21,118 nucleotides of DNA from a virus (IMGVR_UViG_3300025889_001136:1-21118), one strand, 5' to 3'; numbered from the stretch's first letter, positions 1 through 8,025 are shown. The notes: generated from the sequence alone by a model not told the origin. A program made the numbers and translations.

Positions 1-218
1 GTAACCTAGTTGAACCATTCCTTCGTGATGTCCAAGGTCGTAGAGGTATTACCGACTTCCGTGTAGTTTGTGACGCATCAAACAACACTGGTGAGGTGAT
101 TGACCGTAACGAGTTTGTTGGTGATATTTACATCAAGCCTGCTCGTTCCATTAACTTTATTACACTGAACTTTATTGCCGTAAGAACGGGCGTATCGTTT
201 AGTGAGGTAGGAGGTTAA
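1..218 (+). CDS. 18: Tail sheath protein, C-terminal end (partial)
   Basis: This is the last 71 codons of a gene that enters from the left, reading in frame from base 3 and ending at TAA 216-218. The translation begins NLVEPFLRDVQGRRGITDF and contains the segment VGDIYIKPARSINFITLNF, which resembles the C-terminal domain of T4-family contractile sheath proteins (gp18). The sheath surrounds the tail tube and contracts to drive it through the host envelope. The tube gene starts 2 bases downstream, matching the T4 order gp18-gp19. The identification rests on a short fragment plus this gene order. A GGAGG-like stretch at the end of the gene can serve as ribosome binding site for the next gene. 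Confidence 0.88.
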   Translation, partial: NLVEPFLRDVQGRRGITDFRVVCDASNNTGEVIDRNEFVGDIYIKPARSINFITLNFIAVRTGVSFSEVGG

Positions 219-220
219 TC

Positions 221-754
221 ATGGCTAATATTGACGATTTCAAGGCAAACCTAATCGGTGGTGGTGCTCGTGCGAACCAGTTTCGTGTAACGATCACTCC
301 ACCACCCGGCATTGCAATTGGACTTGATGTTCGTAGAACCTCATTTCTAGTTCGTGCCTCCAACCTTCCTGCACAAACTCTTGGGGAAATTCAAATCCCA
401 TTCAGAGGTAGGCAGATTTACATTGCTGGTGATAGAACGTTTGATGAAGCATGGACGACTACGTTTATGAATGACACAGACTTCATGATCCGTAATGCGA
501 TGGAACGTTGGAGTAACGGTATCAACGATCTTGCAAATAACACTGGTGTTGTTGCTCCTGCTGATTATCAGACGGACCTCACAGTGGAACAACTTGATCG
601 TGACGATACAGTGCTAAAGACATATATCTTTAGAAGTGCATGGCCAACAACAATTTCTGCAATCGAATTAACATCTGACACAGCAGATGCGATTGAAGAA
701 TTTGAAGTAACATGGAGATATCAACACTTTGAAGCTTCAGGCGTGAACTTCTAA
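221..754 (+). CDS. 19: Tail tube protein gp19
   Basis: 177 residues, close to the T4 gp19 length of about 163. It forms the stacked hexameric rings of the inner tail tube through which DNA passes. Visible family marks are the N-terminal RANQFRVTI strand, the central RQIYIAGDRTFDEAWTTTFMND segment, which corresponds to the NVAGDRTFDDWTVTVMND stretch of T4 gp19, and the C-terminal WPTTISAIEL...EEFEVTWRYQHFE. The start ATG at 221 is preceded by GTAGGAGG at 207-214. The gene sits directly between the sheath and portal genes, as in T4. Nothing appears broken. Confidence 0.95.
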   Translation: MANIDDFKANLIGGGARANQFRVTITPPPGIAIGLDVRRTSFLVRASNLPAQTLGEIQIPFRGRQIYIAGDRTFDEAWTTTFMNDTDFMIRNAMERWSNGINDLANNTGVVAPADYQTDLTVEQLDRDDTVLKTYIFRSAWPTTISAIELTSDTADAIEEFEVTWRYQHFEASGVNF

Positions 755-761
755 TTTAAAC

Positions 762-771
762 CTACTAAATA
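762..771 (+). promoter_or_regulatory. Possible weak late promoter box before gp20
   Basis: The short gap between tube and portal genes contains TACTAAATA at 763-771, one or two changes away from the T4-type late box TATAAATA. It lies about 22 bases before the portal ATG. It is much weaker than the exact boxes elsewhere in the window, so the portal gene may simply be read through from the tail genes. Confidence 0.25.
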
Positions 772-793
772 GAAGATACTAGTAGGAGATATT

Positions 794-2446
794 ATGGCAC
801 AACTTTTTGGGTTCCAAATTCAAAGAGCAACCAAAGAAGTAGAGGGTGGTGAAAAGACATTCACCACCCCTACTCCTGATGACGGCGCAATTGACGTTGC
901 TGGCGGTGGTTTTTTATCGTCTGTACTCAACACAGATGGACGTGAAAGATCAGATGTTGATCTTATTCGAAGATACAGAGATATCGCATTGCAGGCTGAG
1001 TGTGATGCCGCAGTTGAGGATATCGTAAACGAATCAATCGTAGCAAATACGAATGACGTTGCAGTACAAATTACACTAGACAATCTACCCTATCCAGAGA
1101 AGATTAAGAAAAGAATTCGTGACGAGTTCAACGAAATCCTTCGTCTATTAGATTTCAGTGTCAAGGGACATGATATCTTTAGACGGTGGTACGTTGACGG
1201 TCGCATCTACTATCACAAAGTTATTGACGTTAATAATCCTCGGCGGGGTATTACACAGGTTCGTAATATCGACCCTATGAAGATTAAGAAGGTCAGAGAA
1301 GTAAAGAAGAGCAAAGATCAGAAGACGCAAGTTGATATGATCGAAAAGGTAGACGAGTATTTCGTGTATAATGAAAAGGGATACTCTGGTGTTGGCGGTA
1401 TGTCAAACTCAACATCACAGGGCATTCGTATTTCCAAGGATGCAATCTGCTATGTTCCTTCTGGTTTGATCGACAGTTCATCAGGTCGTGTTCTTTCTTA
1501 CCTACACAAAGCAATCAAACCTGTTAATCAGTTGCGTATGATTGAGGATGCGTTGGTTATCTATCGTATTTCTCGTGCGCCAGAACGTAGAATTTTCTAT
1601 ATTGACGTTGGTAATCTACCAAAGGTCAAGGCAGAACAGTATCTAAAAGACGTTATGAACCGTTATCGTAACAAACTTGTTTACGATGCAACGACAGGTG
1701 AGATACGAGATGACCGTAACCACATGAGTATGTTGGAAGACTTCTGGTTGCCACGAAGAGAAGGTGGTAGAGGAACAGAGATTACCACACTTCCCGGCGG
1801 TTCTAATCTCGGAGAGATTGATGACATCGTATATTTCCAACGGAAACTATACCGTTCACTTAACGTGCCGATTTCAAGACTTGAAGCAGAAAACGGGTTC
1901 TCTCTCGGAAGAGCAACTGAAGTTACTAGAGACGAACTTAAATTCACAAAGTTCGTACAACGTATTCGTAAGAAGTTTACCCCACTCTTCGTAGACCTCT
2001 TGAAGACAAACCTTCTATTGAAGGGAGTAATCTCACCAGAAGACTGGCCAAATATGCAAGAACATATTCAGTTTGACTTCCTAGAAGATGGTCACTTTGC
2101 AGAACTGAAAGAGGCAGAACTACTTAACGACAGAATTCAAACACTTGACAGCATTCAGTCATACATTGGAACATTCTTCTCAAAAGAGTATGTTCTCAAA
2201 CGTGTATTGAACATGAATGATGCAGATATTGCAGAGATGCGGGATCAGATTGCAAAAGAACGTGATATGGACCCAATCGAAGGTGGCGTCGATATTCCAG
2301 ATGGTTCTGATGGTGTAACTCGTTATCCACAGGATGGTACTGGTGGTATTATTGCACCAGACGAAATGCCTGATTACGAAGACCCAGAACAAGACGGTAT
2401 TCCATCTGATGATGACGCATTTGGTGATGAAGGAGATGAACAATGA
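794..2446 (+). CDS. 20: Portal vertex protein gp20
   Basis: 550 residues, slightly longer than T4 gp20 (524). The portal dodecamer occupies one capsid vertex, nucleates prohead assembly, and is the channel for DNA packaging and tail joining. Recognisable stretches include the region around residues 50-75 with DVDLIRRYRDIALQAECDAAVEDIVNE, the core around RISRAPERRIFYIDVGNLPK, and ENGFSLGRATEVTRDELKFTKFVQR, all typical of T4-type portals. The last roughly 50 residues are strongly acidic and rich in Gly/Pro, as is common at portal C-termini. AGTAGGAG lies at 780-787 ahead of the ATG. The stop overlaps the next small gene by 4 bases (ATGA). Confidence 0.96.
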   Translation: MAQLFGFQIQRATKEVEGGEKTFTTPTPDDGAIDVAGGGFLSSVLNTDGRERSDVDLIRRYRDIALQAECDAAVEDIVNESIVANTNDVAVQITLDNLPYPEKIKKRIRDEFNEILRLLDFSVKGHDIFRRWYVDGRIYYHKVIDVNNPRRGITQVRNIDPMKIKKVREVKKSKDQKTQVDMIEKVDEYFVYNEKGYSGVGGMSNSTSQGIRISKDAICYVPSGLIDSSSGRVLSYLHKAIKPVNQLRMIEDALVIYRISRAPERRIFYIDVGNLPKVKAEQYLKDVMNRYRNKLVYDATTGEIRDDRNHMSMLEDFWLPRREGGRGTEITTLPGGSNLGEIDDIVYFQRKLYRSLNVPISRLEAENGFSLGRATEVTRDELKFTKFVQRIRKKFTPLFVDLLKTNLLLKGVISPEDWPNMQEHIQFDFLEDGHFAELKEAELLNDRIQTLDSIQSYIGTFFSKEYVLKRVLNMNDADIAEMRDQIAKERDMDPIEGGVDIPDGSDGVTRYPQDGTGGIIAPDEMPDYEDPEQDGIPSDDDAFGDEGDEQ

Positions 2447-2619
2447 ACACCACAAAAGATTTACTAAACGCAATTGTCTCAGGAAACAACATTGAGGCAG
2501 AGAGAATTTTTCAAAACGATATGGCAGATAGAGTGGGTAGCAAACTAGAGATGCAACGAAGAGAAGTTGCAAACAGTTTTGTCAAGTCACCTATTGAGGA
2601 CGTAAATGAGGAAGATTGA
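2443..2619 (+). CDS. 67: Small prohead core protein, gp67-like
   Basis: A 58-residue open frame overlapping the portal stop by 4 bases (ATGA at 2443-2446), with AGGAG at 2431-2435 and a 7-base spacer. The product begins MNTTKDLLNAIVSGNNIEAE and continues with a region rich in charged and helical residues (RVGSKLEMQRREVANSFV). In T4, the small core proteins gp67 and gp68 are encoded between gp20 and gp21, and marine T4-like phages carry a protein of this type at the same place. The function, part of the internal scaffold removed during head maturation, is inferred from position, size and a remembered resemblance to marine phage gp67 sequences. Confidence 0.68.
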   Translation: MNTTKDLLNAIVSGNNIEAERIFQNDMADRVGSKLEMQRREVANSFVKSPIEDVNEED

Positions 2620-2854
2620 GGACATCTACGAACAGACAGTTCTAGAGAAGGATGAGCATCGTAAGTCTAAGGAGTATCGGAAACTTTCTCCTAAGATGAA
2701 GAACGCTGTTGACTCTATTTTCAGTGTTATGGATTCCAAACCCTCAGATTTCCTAAATAGTTTCGAAAAAACAATAAAAGACGTTTCAAAACAGTTCAAA
2801 GTGTCGGAAAAAGACCTAATGTCTTACTTTGAACGAGAAATGCTAAACATTTAA
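2606..2854 (+). CDS. Small helical protein in the gp68 position
   Basis: 82 residues starting at an ATG that overlaps the end of the preceding gene by 14 bases, in another frame. No clear Shine-Dalgarno sequence is visible, so it may depend on translational coupling. The sequence is highly charged and predicted to be mostly helical (KEYRKLSPKMKNAVDSIFSVM, then FEKTIKDVSKQFKVSEKDLM). It occupies the place of T4 gene 68, which codes for another prohead core component, but I see no motif that proves homology. It is best treated as a conserved head-operon protein, probably part of the core or an assembly factor. Confidence 0.6.
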   Translation: MRKIEDIYEQTVLEKDEHRKSKEYRKLSPKMKNAVDSIFSVMDSKPSDFLNSFEKTIKDVSKQFKVSEKDLMSYFEREMLNI

Positions 2855-2864
2855 GGACTAAGAT

Positions 2865-3245
2865 ATGGCTTGGGCAACACAGATTCTATCGGATAAAGAC
2901 TTCGAAGTGACAGTCAAAGCAGTTGCAACTGGTGCAGAGACAGAAGCAGTTATTGTTGATGCATCTGCACTAGACGGTCATGACGCAAACCCTGCACTAG
3001 ATATTGTAGGTGTTCACTGGTGTACAACTGGTGGTACACTACTACTAGAGTTTGATGCAACCACAGATGATACTGCAATGGCTCTGGTTGGTAACGGTAA
3101 GTTGGGCGGATTTGATGGCCTGCCAGTTCTTGCAAAGAACCCAAAATCATCTGGTTATACGGGTGATATCCTCGCAACTTGTGCTGGCGCAACAACTCTG
3201 ATTATTAAATTAAGAAAATCTGCTGGTTACGATAACCTAGTATAA
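2865..3245 (+). CDS. Unknown beta-rich protein of the head operon
   Basis: 126 residues, preceded by AAGGACTAAG about 6 bases before the ATG. I do not recognise the family. The composition is rich in Ala, Thr, Gly, Val and Asp with alternating hydrophobic residues, suggesting a beta-sandwich (for example LDIVGVHWCTTGGTLLLEF and ATTLIIKLRKSAGY). It has no signal peptide or membrane segment. Its place inside the late structural operon suggests a virion component such as a head decoration or minor structural protein; that is inference from context only. Confidence 0.6.
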   Translation: MAWATQILSDKDFEVTVKAVATGAETEAVIVDASALDGHDANPALDIVGVHWCTTGGTLLLEFDATTDDTAMALVGNGKLGGFDGLPVLAKNPKSSGYTGDILATCAGATTLIIKLRKSAGYDNLV

Positions 3246-3256
3246 GGACAGTAATA

Positions 3257-3985
3257 ATGTTAAACTCACATACTCATAAAGAGATTGAAAAAGCAGTTAT
3301 TCGTAGTCAACACACTCAAAGAAATTGGGACTTGACTAAGAGAATTCCACAAGAAGACATTGATACAATGATTCATGCGGTAACAAATTGTCCAAGTAAA
3401 CAAAATATTGCTTTCTATAAGGTAACTTTTATCGAAGATAGATCACTTATTGAAGACATTCACAACTTGACATATGGGTTTAGTACTCACGGTGATTCTC
3501 CAGAACTACCTTCTGGTGAACAAAACAAACAACCAATCTATCTAAGAAAAAGATTGGAAGGCCGTGTTGCAGAAACAAATCCACAGACTTTGGCAAATCT
3601 ATTAGTAATTTTTGAAGAGCATAATTTCTTAGATGACTTGCATGAAGATACTGTTCCTAGAAACGAACTTACTAGAAGTTTCTTAAAGAATGGTGAGTTG
3701 ACAGAATGGGATATGCAAGAGATTGAAAGAGACAGAAATATTGCAGTAGGTATTGCTGCAGGATATTTAAACATTGTTGCCTCACTTATGGGATATAGAA
3801 CAGGTTGTTGCCAATGTTTTCATGAAGAGGGTGTACAAGAGACTGCACTTCTGAAGGGAAGACCAATTCTTCTTATGGGTGTTGGTTTTCATCAAGAAGG
3901 TGTGAGTCGTAAAAAGCACCACATTCGTGATTTCAATTTTAGGTCTAAGAAGAAACAACCAATCCAATACGAAGTTTGGAAATAA
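3257..3985 (+). CDS. Nitroreductase-family flavoprotein
   Basis: 242 residues. The N-terminal part (residues 14-60, including IRSQHTQRNW, then IDTMIHAVTNCPSKQNIAFYKVTFI) has the layout of FMN-dependent nitroreductases, in which a basic R-x-x-x-R region precedes a helix and an N/S-rich phosphate-contacting loop. The C-terminal half holds GIAAGYLNIVASLMGYRTGCC (165-185), matching the family helix that usually reads like AxAxxNLLLAAxxLGLGT. Such enzymes transfer electrons from NAD(P)H to a substrate through bound FMN; the substrate here cannot be told. The cysteine cluster CCQC at 184-187 and the basic tail are unusual. The gene is more AT-rich than its structural neighbours and separates the core genes from the protease, so it looks like a later insertion. 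Confidence 0.72.
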   Translation: MLNSHTHKEIEKAVIRSQHTQRNWDLTKRIPQEDIDTMIHAVTNCPSKQNIAFYKVTFIEDRSLIEDIHNLTYGFSTHGDSPELPSGEQNKQPIYLRKRLEGRVAETNPQTLANLLVIFEEHNFLDDLHEDTVPRNELTRSFLKNGELTEWDMQEIERDRNIAVGIAAGYLNIVASLMGYRTGCCQCFHEEGVQETALLKGRPILLMGVGFHQEGVSRKKHHIRDFNFRSKKKQPIQYEVWK

Positions 3986-3996
3986 GGATAAGAAAA

Positions 3997-4656
3997 ATGT
4001 CTAACACGGTAAAACTGTTCTCAGAACAAGTAGAAGAAGTAGAATACATCTGCGAAGAAAAAGAAGACGGTAAGAAGAGTTACAAGATTCGTGGTATCTT
4101 CATGCAATCGGATATCAAGAACCGAAATGGCCGTGTTTATCCAGAACAGGTACTTGCAAAGGAAGTTGCAAAGTACAACAAGAATTTCATCAAAGAGAAT
4201 CGTGCTTTTGGTGAATTAGGTCACCCAGACGGACCAACCGTGAACCTTGAAAGAGTTTCACACATGATTACAAGTCTGGAACAAGACGGTAAGAACTTTA
4301 TTGGTGAGGCAAAGATCATGTCCACACCAATGGGTGAAATCGTAAAGAATCTCATGGACGAGGGTGCTAAACTCGGCGTTTCCTCGCGTGGTATGGGTAG
4401 TCTAGAACAAAAAAATGGTGCAAACTATGTTCGTGATGACTTCTATCTCGCAACGGCCGCCGATATCGTTGCTGATCCATCCGCTCCAAATGCTTTCGTA
4501 GAAGGTATTATGGAAGGTAAGGAGTGGGTTTGGAACAACGGTGCTCTACTTGAAGCAGAATTGGTTGAGATGAAACGGGAATTTGATGCAAAACAGGCAA
4601 GACTTGACGAATCGCGGAAAGCACTTGCCTTTGCAAAATTTCTACAAAGATTATAA
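3997..4656 (+). CDS. 21: Prohead core protease gp21
   Basis: 219 residues from the ATG at 3997, which I prefer over an ATG 21 bases upstream because AAGGATAAG lies just before it and the upstream codons run into the end of the preceding gene. It is the serine protease that cleaves scaffold, core and capsid proteins before DNA packaging. Candidate catalytic residues are His76 in GELGHPDGP and Ser129 or Ser130 in LGVSSRGMGS, with Asp160 in DIVADPSAP also conserved in this family. The length matches T4 gp21 (212). The C-terminal stretch is charged and helical. It is followed at once by an exact late promoter box that overlaps nothing else. Confidence 0.95.
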   Translation: MSNTVKLFSEQVEEVEYICEEKEDGKKSYKIRGIFMQSDIKNRNGRVYPEQVLAKEVAKYNKNFIKENRAFGELGHPDGPTVNLERVSHMITSLEQDGKNFIGEAKIMSTPMGEIVKNLMDEGAKLGVSSRGMGSLEQKNGANYVRDDFYLATAADIVADPSAPNAFVEGIMEGKEWVWNNGALLEAELVEMKREFDAKQARLDESRKALAFAKFLQRL

Positions 4657-4658
4657 TT

Positions 4659-4666
4659 TATAAATA
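4659..4666 (+). promoter_or_regulatory. Late promoter for gp22-gp23
   Basis: An exact TATAAATA, the T4-type late promoter box read by RNA polymerase carrying the gp55 sigma factor. It begins 3 bases after the gp21 stop. The predicted start lies near 4672, leaving a leader of about 34 bases with AGGAGG at 4696-4701 before the gp22 ATG. Confidence 0.8.
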
Positions 4667-4705
4667 AATATTAGTAATTTTATTACTGCAAAAAGGAGGC
4701 ATCCT

Positions 4706-5971
4706 ATGTCAGAACTAGAACAAACAATTGAAGAGTTGGAGGCGGAAGTCCTTGCTGAGCTTGAAGAAGCGAATGAAAGTGACCCCCAGAAAAAGGGTGC
4801 CGTCCCAGCAGAAAAGGGCAAGAAGGTCGATGGTGAAGTCCAAGATGGTGGCGCACCTGTAGTCGATCCAGAAGCCGCATCATCCCCAACAGACGTTGCA
4901 GCAAAGAATGCAAAGCCTGTTACTGGTGATGCACAACAGAAAGGTGCGAAACCCGCCGAAAAATCCAAAAAGGTTTCAGAAGATCACGAAAGTGATGAAG
5001 ACGAGGTAATTGAAGAAGCCGCCGCCCCCCGTACAAAGATGGAAATGTTGAAGGCGATGTATGATAAAATGGAAACCATGAAGGCAAAAGACCTCAAAGC
5101 TTCATATGGGAAAATCATGTCCGCGATGCACCCAGATGAAGAAGATGATGACGAAGATAAGGAAATGCAGGAAGAGATCAAGAAGCTCGAAGCTGCAAAG
5201 ATGGCCATTGAAGAGAAGATCAAGTCCATCAACGTCAAGGAAGACGTAGATGCACTTATGGAAGGTGAAGACCTTTCTGAAGACTTCAAGTCAAAGGCAT
5301 CCACAATCTTCGAAGCAGCCGTTAAGTCCAAGACCCGCGAAGAAATCGCCCGTCTATATCAGGTTACTGTCGATGAGTTCGATACAAAACTTGACGAAGC
5401 AAAGGATGAGATGACTGACAAAATTGATACCTATCTTAACTACGTTGTTGAGGAATGGACAAAGGAAAATGAACTCGCAATCGAGCGTGGACTCAAGGGT
5501 GAAATCGCAGAAGACTTCATCTCTGGTCTTAAGCAACTTTTCGAGGATCATTACATCGACGTTCCTGACGAGAAGTATGACGTACTAGGTGCTCAGTCTG
5601 ATAAGATTGCAGAACTAGAAGAGAAGGTAAATGAGGTTCTTGAACAGAATATCGCTCTTAAAGAAAAGAACGGTGAACTTGTTCGCGAACACGTTGTCGT
5701 TGAAGTCTCTGAAGACCTAACCGACACAGAAGTTGAAAAGTTCAAGTCACTTGTAGAGGATGTTGACTTCGTTGACGAAGATGCATTCCGTGCAAAGCTC
5801 GACACAATCAAGGAGAACTATTTCCCCAAGGTTCGTGAAGAAGTGATCACAGAACAAGTTATTGATAATGAAGTACATGACAGCGCAGCACAGGACATTA
5901 GTGTTAGTGACAGCATGGCTAAGTACATGACTGCAATCACAAAGACTAAGGCTCGCGCCAATAATTCATAA
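4706..5971 (+). CDS. 22: Prohead core scaffold protein gp22
   Basis: 421 residues, longer than T4 gp22 (269) but with the expected highly acidic, coiled-coil-rich composition. It forms the internal core around which the capsid shell assembles and is digested by gp21. The first 110 residues are a low-complexity, Ala/Glu/Lys/Pro-rich linker containing an imperfect 16-residue repeat (26-41 and 75-90, both with KGAxPAEKxKKV). The rest has long helical stretches such as EEIKKLEAAKMAIEEKIKSI and KIAELEEKVNEVLEQNIALK. An AAGGAGG-type site precedes the ATG. It lies directly upstream of the capsid gene, as in T4. Confidence 0.9.
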   Translation: MSELEQTIEELEAEVLAELEEANESDPQKKGAVPAEKGKKVDGEVQDGGAPVVDPEAASSPTDVAAKNAKPVTGDAQQKGAKPAEKSKKVSEDHESDEDEVIEEAAAPRTKMEMLKAMYDKMETMKAKDLKASYGKIMSAMHPDEEDDDEDKEMQEEIKKLEAAKMAIEEKIKSINVKEDVDALMEGEDLSEDFKSKASTIFEAAVKSKTREEIARLYQVTVDEFDTKLDEAKDEMTDKIDTYLNYVVEEWTKENELAIERGLKGEIAEDFISGLKQLFEDHYIDVPDEKYDVLGAQSDKIAELEEKVNEVLEQNIALKEKNGELVREHVVVEVSEDLTDTEVEKFKSLVEDVDFVDEDAFRAKLDTIKENYFPKVREEVITEQVIDNEVHDSAAQDISVSDSMAKYMTAITKTKARANNS

Positions 5972-6010
5972 TAAACCACTTAGATGTAATTAATTAATAA
6001 GGAGAAACAA

Positions 6011-7351
6011 ATGTTTCAGACAGAACATCTACAAGAAAAGTGGCAGCCCGTCCTAGATCACGCTGATCTTCCAGAGATCAAAGATTCTTACAAGCGCGCT
6101 GTTACTACAATTATCCTAGAGAACCAAGAGAAGGCTCTCCGTGAGGATCGTGGCTTCCTCGCAGAAACCGCCCCTGTCAACAGCATGGGTGGTGGACAGA
6201 TGGACACATGGGACCCAATTCTAATTTCCCTAGTTCGTCGTGCAATGCCAAACCTCATTGCTTATGATGTCTGCGGTGTTCAGCCAATGACAGGTCCAAC
6301 TGGTCTAATCTTCGCAATGCGTTCTTCATTCACCTCACAGGATGGTGCAGAAGCTCTCGTTGATGAAGCAATGCCAGACATCTCAAACCAGAACGCTGCT
6401 GGTACAATCGGTGGTGGCGACGTTGGTGCAACAGAGACTAACCCTGCTGTTCTTAACGACTCACCTTCCGCTGGTACATACGTTAGTGCAACTGGTATGA
6501 CACGATCACAGGCAGAAGCCCTCGGTGATAGCGCCACAAACTCTTTCGGTGAGATGGCTTTCTCCATTGAGAAGTCAACCGTTACCGCTGTGTCCCGTGC
6601 CCTCAAGGCCGAGTACACAATGGAACTCGCACAAGACCTTAAGGCAATCCACGGTCTTGACGCCGAAACAGAACTTTCCAACATTCTCAGCACAGAAATT
6701 CTTGCTGAAATCAACCGTGAAGTCATCCGTTCACTATATGTGACCGCTGTCAAGGGTGCCGCAGTTAACACAACTACTGCTGGTATCTTCGACCTAGACA
6801 CTGACTCAAACGGTCGTTGGTCAGTTGAGAAGTTCAAGGGTCTAATGTTCCAGATCGAACGTGATGCTAACGCAATTGGTCAGCAGACACGTCGCGGTAA
6901 GGGTAACATGATCATCTGTTCAGCAGACGTTGCTTCTGCCCTACAGATGGCTGGTGTTCTAGATTACACCCCTGCCCTCAACAACTCACTAAACGTTGAT
7001 GACACTGCCAACACATTTGCTGGTACAATGAACGGACGTTACAAGGTCTATGTTGATCCATATTCCGCTAACGTTGCTGCTTCTCAGTACTACGTTGTTG
7101 GTTACAAGGGTACATCACCATACGACGCTGGGTTCTTCTATTGCCCATACGTTCCACTACAGATGGTTCGTGCCGTTGGTGAAAACTCCTTCCAGCCAAA
7201 GATTGGGTTCAAGACACGCTACGGCATGGCTGCTAACCCATTCGCTGCTGCTGGTGCCGTTGCTGCTGGTGATACCGTCAATACTGACGCTTCACTCGAC
7301 GCAAACACCAACGCTTGGTATCGTCGCGTTAAAGTCACAAACCTTATGTAA
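6011..7351 (+). CDS. 23: Major capsid protein gp23
   Basis: 446 residues; forms the hexamers of the head shell with the HK97-type fold. The N-terminal region (1-52) is a likely delta domain: FLAE at 49-52 fits the L/I-x-E cleavage pattern of the T4 protease, so the mature protein probably starts near Thr53 (inference). Strongly conserved parts include WDPILISLVRRAMPNLIAYDVCGVQPMTGPTGLIFAMR, AEYTMELAQDLKAIHGLDAE and, near the end, PKIGFKTRYGMAANPF. AAGGAG stands at 5999-6004 before the ATG. No exact late box lies directly upstream, so it is probably read from 4659 with gp22. A terminator follows. Confidence 0.97.
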   Translation: MFQTEHLQEKWQPVLDHADLPEIKDSYKRAVTTIILENQEKALREDRGFLAETAPVNSMGGGQMDTWDPILISLVRRAMPNLIAYDVCGVQPMTGPTGLIFAMRSSFTSQDGAEALVDEAMPDISNQNAAGTIGGGDVGATETNPAVLNDSPSAGTYVSATGMTRSQAEALGDSATNSFGEMAFSIEKSTVTAVSRALKAEYTMELAQDLKAIHGLDAETELSNILSTEILAEINREVIRSLYVTAVKGAAVNTTTAGIFDLDTDSNGRWSVEKFKGLMFQIERDANAIGQQTRRGKGNMIICSADVASALQMAGVLDYTPALNNSLNVDDTANTFAGTMNGRYKVYVDPYSANVAASQYYVVGYKGTSPYDAGFFYCPYVPLQMVRAVGENSFQPKIGFKTRYGMAANPFAAAGAVAAGDTVNTDASLDANTNAWYRRVKVTNLM

Positions 7352-7383
7352 TAATAAGAAAAAGAAAGTTTGTGATCAAACTT

Positions 7384-7415
7384 GGGAGACACTCGAAAGG
7401 GTGTCTCCCTTTTTC
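7384..7415 (+). terminator. Rho-independent terminator after gp23
   Basis: A GGGAGACAC / GTGTCTCCC stem (7384-7392 with 7401-7409) extends by a T-G and a C-G pair and is closed by a GAAA tetraloop; five T residues follow immediately. It lies 32 bases after the gp23 stop and should end the capsid transcript. Confidence 0.93.
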
Positions 7416-7416
7416 T

Positions 7417-7424
7417 TATAAATA
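7417..7424 (+). promoter_or_regulatory. Late promoter for the second tube-like gene
   Basis: An exact TATAAATA directly after the gp23 terminator. With the usual T4 spacing, transcription would start about 6 bases downstream, at or next to the ATG at 7430, leaving no leader and no ribosome binding site. Confidence 0.78.
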
Positions 7425-7429
7425 CTTAC

Positions 7430-8017
7430 ATGGCAACACAAAGAACAATAGAACGACAACCTGATAAGTTAGACTACCTCAGTCCAACTCAGTTTAAATT
7501 TAACATTCACCAACTTCCAAAGGTGGAGTTTTTTACTGTGACAGCATCAATTCCATCTATCAGTATGGGTAATGCAGTTATGCCCACAAGACTTACTGAT
7601 ATTCCTATGATGGGAGATAAGGTTACATATGACCCATTTACACTTTCTTTCATTGTAGATGAATATCTAGAGAACTATTTGTCACTTCATGAATGGATTA
7701 CTTCTATTGGTTTTCCAAAGAACACAGACCAGTTCAAGAACTTTCGTTCAGAGACATCTGCAACTCCTACTGCCACTAGAGGATCAAGTAGAGACATTGG
7801 TGATGTGCAACCCGCCACTGGAGTTCGAGCAATGTTCTCAGATGCAACTCTGACTATTCTATCAAACAAGAATAATCCAGTTGCAAACGTTTTCTTTCGT
7901 GATCTGTATCCAACGTCATTAGATGCATTAGAATTCACTCAAGCAGAAACAGATGTTAATTATCTTGTTGCAAGTGCATCATTTGCATACACACTCTATG
8001 AAATCGAAAGTATATAA
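7430..8017 (+). CDS. Tail tube-fold protein, gp19/gp54-like
   Basis: 195 residues from the ATG at 7430. An in-frame extension upstream to 7382 would run through the terminator hairpin and the promoter, so it is rejected. The N-terminus (YLSPTQFKFNIHQLPKVEFFTV) resembles tail-tube-fold proteins. The segment DPFTLSFIVDEYLENYLSLHEWITSIGFP (about residues 65-93) is like the DPLVISFRMDSEACNYRAMQDWVNSVQDP stretch that I recall for T4 gp54, the tube-initiation/baseplate-junction protein. I therefore infer a tube or tube-junction protein distinct from gp19 at 221. The C-terminal VASASFAYTLYEIES also fits the final strands of the fold. It could equally be another paralogue specific to marine phages. 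Confidence 0.72.
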   Translation: MATQRTIERQPDKLDYLSPTQFKFNIHQLPKVEFFTVTASIPSISMGNAVMPTRLTDIPMMGDKVTYDPFTLSFIVDEYLENYLSLHEWITSIGFPKNTDQFKNFRSETSATPTATRGSSRDIGDVQPATGVRAMFSDATLTILSNKNNPVANVFFRDLYPTSLDALEFTQAETDVNYLVASASFAYTLYEIESI

Positions 8018-8020
8018 ATA
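8013..8020 (+). promoter_or_regulatory. Late promoter for the structured RNA
   Basis: An exact TATAAATA overlapping the stop codon of the tube-like gene (TAA 8015-8017). Counting 6 bases beyond the box puts the predicted start at G8026, the first base of a 7-bp closing stem. Confidence 0.72.
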
Positions 8021-8025
8021 AAAAC

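Noticed and set aside
2180-2572. Antisense open frame of 130 codons, rich in Phe, Cys and Trp, across the gp20 end
   Set aside because: It overlaps the portal C-terminus and the gp67-like gene, and no start signal is visible; the hydrophobic look comes from reading acidic codons backwards.
3976-3996. Earlier ATG of gp21
   Set aside because: It overlaps the end of the nitroreductase-like gene and adds MEIRIRK without support; the ribosome binding site fits the ATG at 3997.
6280-6837. Long open frame antisense to gp23 (185 codons)
   Set aside because: It lies wholly within a clear capsid gene on the other strand, has no promoter or ribosome binding site and a composition expected of an antisense shadow.
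7382-7429. N-terminal extension of the tube-like protein
   Set aside because: The added codons would translate the terminator hairpin and late promoter.
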